A stretch of 64,000 bases of DNA from assembly GCA_002973635.1 (NCBI GenBank), contig CP027224.1, forward strand, positions 320,501 to 384,500, written 5' to 3'. Shown here in pieces: positions 63,561-64,000 of this stretch. A program made the position numbers and the translations under genes. The notes below the pieces were generated by a model, which saw nothing but the letters and a program-made list of their open reading frames with translations, did no database searches and was not told the DNA's origin. The stretch comes from Lysinibacillus sp. B2A1. Lineage in GTDB: Bacteria > Bacillota > Bacilli > Bacillales_A > Planococcaceae. Position 1 is the stretch's first letter, and each line of letters begins with the position of its first letter.

Positions 63561-63715
63561 AACCTCACCTTTTTATCAATATTATACTCTTATTCTATAG
63601 CTAAAACACTTATATATCAACGTTTAAAATTTTTATAGACTTAATTCTTGAAAAAAGTAGACTGCGAGTATAAAATAAGTTTTATCGAAAAACAAGAAAG
63701 AATTGAGGGATATAT

Positions 63716-64000
63716 ATGGAAAGTGAGCAAACAATGAAAAAGCCCCCATATGGCATGATTTCGATTTTATTTGTGGGTGCTTTTGTTGCTTTTCTAAACA
63801 ACACATTGTTAAATGTTGCACTACCAACAATCATGAAAGATTTTGGTATAACGTATTCAAAGGTACAATGGCTCGCAACAGGTTATATGCTAGTTAGTGG
63901 TATTCTAGTGCCAGCTTCAGCATTCTTTGTTACACGCTTTAAAAATAGACATTTGTTTATTGCAGCGATGTCAGTCTTTACTATCGGTACAATTATGGCT
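63716..64000 (+). CDS. DHA2-family MFS multidrug exporter, cut by window end
   Basis: Ninety-five N-terminal residues are visible. ISILFVGAFVAFLNNTLLNVALPTIMKDFGI is the TM1 signature of 14-helix EmrB/QacA-type exporters, and VQWLATGYMLVSGILVPASAFFVTRF holds TM2 and the following loop. ATG 63716 follows TTGAGGGA. The rest lies beyond base 64000. It is the probable target of the divergent TetR regulator. Confidence 0.88.
   Translation, partial: MESEQTMKKPPYGMISILFVGAFVAFLNNTLLNVALPTIMKDFGITYSKVQWLATGYMLVSGILVPASAFFVTRFKNRHLFIAAMSVFTIGTIMA

Overview
The window looks like the chromosome of a low-GC, endospore-forming Bacillota, most probably Lysinibacillus or a close Bacillaceae/Planococcaceae relative. 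Supporting points are strong AGGAGG-type ribosome binding sites, frequent TTG/GTG starts, a Bacillus-type tRNA array, a stand-alone bacterial NO synthase oxygenase, three Bacillus-type riboswitches (lysine, c-di-AMP, guanine), YpsA, KimA, TcyP and an SLH surface protein. I infer the genus from content; no search was run.

Layout. 1-1061: twelve tRNAs (probably the tail of an rRNA/tRNA operon), with a terminator. 1.4-7.8 kb: nitroreductase with divergent HxlR regulator, NO synthase, a CynX-type MFS exporter, and lysine-riboswitch-controlled LysP. 7.9-19.7 kb: two successive two-component/ABC-2 modules of the bacitracin/lantibiotic-resistance type, separated by an IS1182-family and an IS200/IS605-family element; a 73-bp exact direct repeat 8,283 bp apart brackets the second module. 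19.7-21 kb: mntH with an MntR-like box. 21-31.5 kb: two paralogous MalT-type LuxR activators (the second split by an IS110-family element), then a BspA-like LRR / Listeria-Bacteroides-repeat / SLH wall protein and a decayed truncated paralogue. 31.6-35 kb: a two-component system with two PepSY proteins. 35-40 kb: c-di-AMP riboswitch-kimA and guanine riboswitch-xpt-pbuX. 40-54 kb: mixed metabolic, membrane and c-di-GMP genes, with a frameshifted SDR, an MFS relic and a highly structured intergenic repeat. 54-56.4 kb: another two-component system. 56.5-62.6 kb: a sulfide-oxidation cluster (sqr, DUF1641, cstB-like, Cys-PAS histidine kinase, NarL-type regulator, TauE/SafE exporter). 62.6-64 kb: TetR regulator and the start of a divergent DHA2 multidrug exporter.

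The most interesting regulatory logic is read directly from DNA. A palindrome TAGGGG-N4-CCCCTA lies at the same distance from a possible -10 element in front of both sqr and tauE, so the encoded NarL-type regulator probably drives both. Four OmpR-type systems have heptamer direct repeats with 11-bp periodicity at their own or neighbouring promoters. The two LRR genes share a 27-bp upstream repeat at identical spacing to a possible -10. The IS110 element has a 395-bp non-coding 3' end that is a candidate bridge/seek RNA locus.
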